DNA of 64,000 nt from Saccharum officinarum. Taxonomy: Eukaryota; Streptophyta; Magnoliopsida; Poales; Poaceae. Of the stretch, positions 62,208-64,000 are shown piece by piece; position 1 is the stretch's first letter, and every line of letters starts with the position of its first letter. Made by a program: the position numbers and the translations under genes. The DNA is taken from positions 97,828,701-97,892,700 of the forward strand of contig CM036159.1 of the NCBI GenBank assembly GCA_020631735.1, in the 5' to 3' direction. The notes under the pieces were generated by a model. The model did no database searches. It had not been told where the DNA came from and was given only the letters and a program-made list of their open reading frames with translations.

Positions 62208-63569
62208 TCATGAAGATATTGGCTCGTAAGGAAAAGAAAGCCATGGATGTTTCAATGCTTCTGAGGCACTTGGGCGCTTCTTTGGGTTCACCTCTAGAAG
62301 GTACGCAACAAACTCAATAAACCCTTGATCAGCCATGGGCAAGCGGTGCCGCAAGGATGTCTTTTTCGGAATCAAGTATTCAAGCCTGTTACTTTCCTGA
62401 AGCACAATGAAATGCAAGTTTCAATTCTAATATCATAAGGAAAGATTTACTAAAATAAGGTATGCTGCTCATGTTATAGGGTAAATTTACTGAATGACGC
62501 CCCTCTGAAGAGCACAAACCTGATTTCTTTCATACAACATGTGGTTCTTTGTGAAATATTTGTAGGTGTCCCGTCCCTGTGCAAGCATAGCTTGTTCTAT
62601 GGAGCCAATGATGCCCATCACACGAGCAAGTAATGTTGCAGGAGAATCATTTTGGAAAAGGACCTGAAAAACATGGAGGACGCACACATCAGCTTCCATG
62701 CACCATACAAGCATATAACAGAAAATAGATAAAACAGACACCTTGAAACAATGAAAAAAAAGAAGCTACAAAGCTTATAATCATCACCTTCACTGTGCTC
62801 CCCAGTCCCCACTCCTCTAATTATCAGCAGTGAGCAATGAATTCTAAATACATGATCTTACTGCAATAAGCACATCAAAAGTAGAATGGAGCAGGGAGAA
62901 GAGGTATAAAATGATATATCTTATTTTGTTTTATAACATTCCCCTCTTGCATTATGTGTTTGTTTCTCTCTCCTTTACATTACCAGAACATCATGAACAC
63001 ATAACCATAAGCATAGCAGTAACAGTTAAAAACAATGGTACCCAATATGCAGTAACCACTTACATTTCCAGTGCAAAGTTCTGCTAATATACAACCAAGT
63101 GACCATATATCTATCTTTTTGTCATAAGGCAAGCCCAGTATAACCTCAGGTGCACGGTAAGATCGTGATTGCACATATGAACATAGATGATCTGTCTCAA
63201 AGCAGCTGCTCCCAAGATCAATTACTTTTATTTCACATCTGCTGTAGCTCTTTACCAATATGTTTTCTGGCTTTAAATCACAGTGGATTAGACCAAGACC
63301 ATGCAGAAACTGCAGCGCCTCCAGACACTGAATAGCTATTGACTGCCAAGGGGTACAACAAAGGAAAATATTAAACCTATGTGAAAAATTGTAGTCTCAT
63401 GTTTCGTTATTGGTCATGAAACATCACGTCAATATTAGTGGATATCATAACTCGGTAATACCTGCAGTCTTGGCATTGTGAAGTAAACCTCACCCCCTGA
63501 TTCTCTGTTGAATTTCTGAAACTCATACAGGTTTGCCTTGAGAAGTTCACAGACTATCAGCAAATGCTC
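62208..63569 (-). CDS. DYRK-family protein kinase, C-terminal four exons (partial gene)
   Basis: Exons on the minus strand are 63569-63462, 63343-63064, 62663-62520 and 62396-62208, all with GT and AG intron borders and an open frame across joins. They encode the kinase hinge onward: [19 protein letters not shown] (hinge), [12 protein letters not shown] (catalytic loop), KVIDLGSSC (DLG in place of DFG, usual in DYRK and PRP4 kinases), [15 protein letters not shown] (activation and P+1 loop), [16 protein letters not shown], and the end [20 protein letters not shown]. The wording matches plant DYRK kinases, which phosphorylate Ser/Thr and autophosphorylate an activation-loop Tyr. The stop is TGA at 62208-62210. 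The glycine loop and catalytic Lys exons lie beyond 64000. This appears to be an intact host gene. Confidence 0.92.
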
Positions 63570-64000
63570 CTGCAAACAATATTTGAAATAAGTGGTACAG
63601 CAATGTTGTGACTTGAAAGCAATTTGTTTTGGAAAAGAGTCATTTATCAACCCTGAACTCTGAAACTCTGTTCACTTTACAACTTAGACTAAATGCCTAT
63701 AAGCAGTATCTAGCCATTCTAATGGATGAATTTGAAAAATCAAAAAGTAGTTTTGCTGAAAAGACAAAATTCACCTAAGTCCCTTGCTGCAGATCATAAA
63801 CATGGCAGAATTTGTTACAAGATGTGATGTAATGCCACAGATTTGCAAACGTCATTGTATGGAAATAACAAAAAATGTAGCAATTCTAATGGATCACCTC
63901 AGGATAATCTTAACATGTGACTTCAATATCCAGATTCTGTGGTCTATGAAGTGTTGTGGCACACAACCGTTGATATTCAGAGAGAGAAATGTATAGATAC
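63570..64000 (-). other. Intron of the DYRK kinase gene
   Basis: On the minus strand this ends in TATTGTTTGCAG at the exon starting 63569. No further exon is recognised before the window ends. Confidence 0.7.

Overview
This window is plant nuclear DNA, most likely from a grass and probably a panicoid. The evidence is the families present: Sirevirus-type Ty1/copia, Tekay/Del chromoviruses, Tat- and Athila-type Ty3/gypsy elements, Stowaway and Tourist MITEs, and one intron-rich plant kinase gene. Nearly all of it is nested retrotransposons. Three 100-N runs (4225-4324, 31796-31895, 60115-60214) are scaffold gaps of unknown true size, so adjacency across them is not proven.

Layout, left to right. 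A decayed Athila-like gypsy element on the minus strand (about 960-4224) has a damaged integrase and an uncharacterised intact 229-aa ORF. A Stowaway MITE follows (4362-4610), then an intron-containing pseudogene of an RFWD3-like WD40/RING ubiquitin ligase (5150-6133, minus). A Mutator-like element with long terminal inverted repeats (6588-18041) has its right inverted repeat split by a complete Sirevirus (7580-17984, minus) with a perfect 5-bp target duplication, tRNA-iMet primer site, palindrome-rich LTRs and multiple polypurine tracts. Next come unclassified DNA, a purine tract (18778-19110) and a copia-type LTR fragment (19279-19817). A Tekay chromovirus C (19818 to the second gap, minus) has 3.7-kb LTRs.

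After the second gap lies a Tat-lineage gypsy element D (31896-39705, plus) with an antisense, apparently six-exon gene (35185-38427, minus). Its 3' LTR is followed directly by a primer site and a second Tat gag (39706-about 42217). A decayed plus-strand Tekay element E (about 42218-51263) is interrupted in its protease by a 4.95-kb solo LTR with 5-bp target duplication. A second Tat family F (51264 to the third gap, plus) follows, with the spliced end of its own antisense ORF. The right end has a roughly 460-bp tandem repeat array containing a Tourist MITE with a TAA duplication, and then the only apparently functional host gene: the C-terminal four exons of a DYRK-family protein kinase (62208-63569, minus), continuing beyond the window.

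The most interesting signal is an extra ORF upstream of gag in both Tekay elements. Its first 21 residues copy the histone H3 tail (18/21 and 17/21 matches), and it is followed by a coiled coil and an acidic tail. In both elements its ATG lies directly after a splice-acceptor-like CAG about 500 bp downstream of a conserved GTAAGTGTGAG donor. Element C also encodes a chromodomain at the integrase C-terminus, so a histone-mark reader and a histone-tail mimic occur in one element. The second notable system is the antisense intron-bearing gene of the Tat elements. All functional statements rest on reading the sequence and knowledge of the families; no searches were run.
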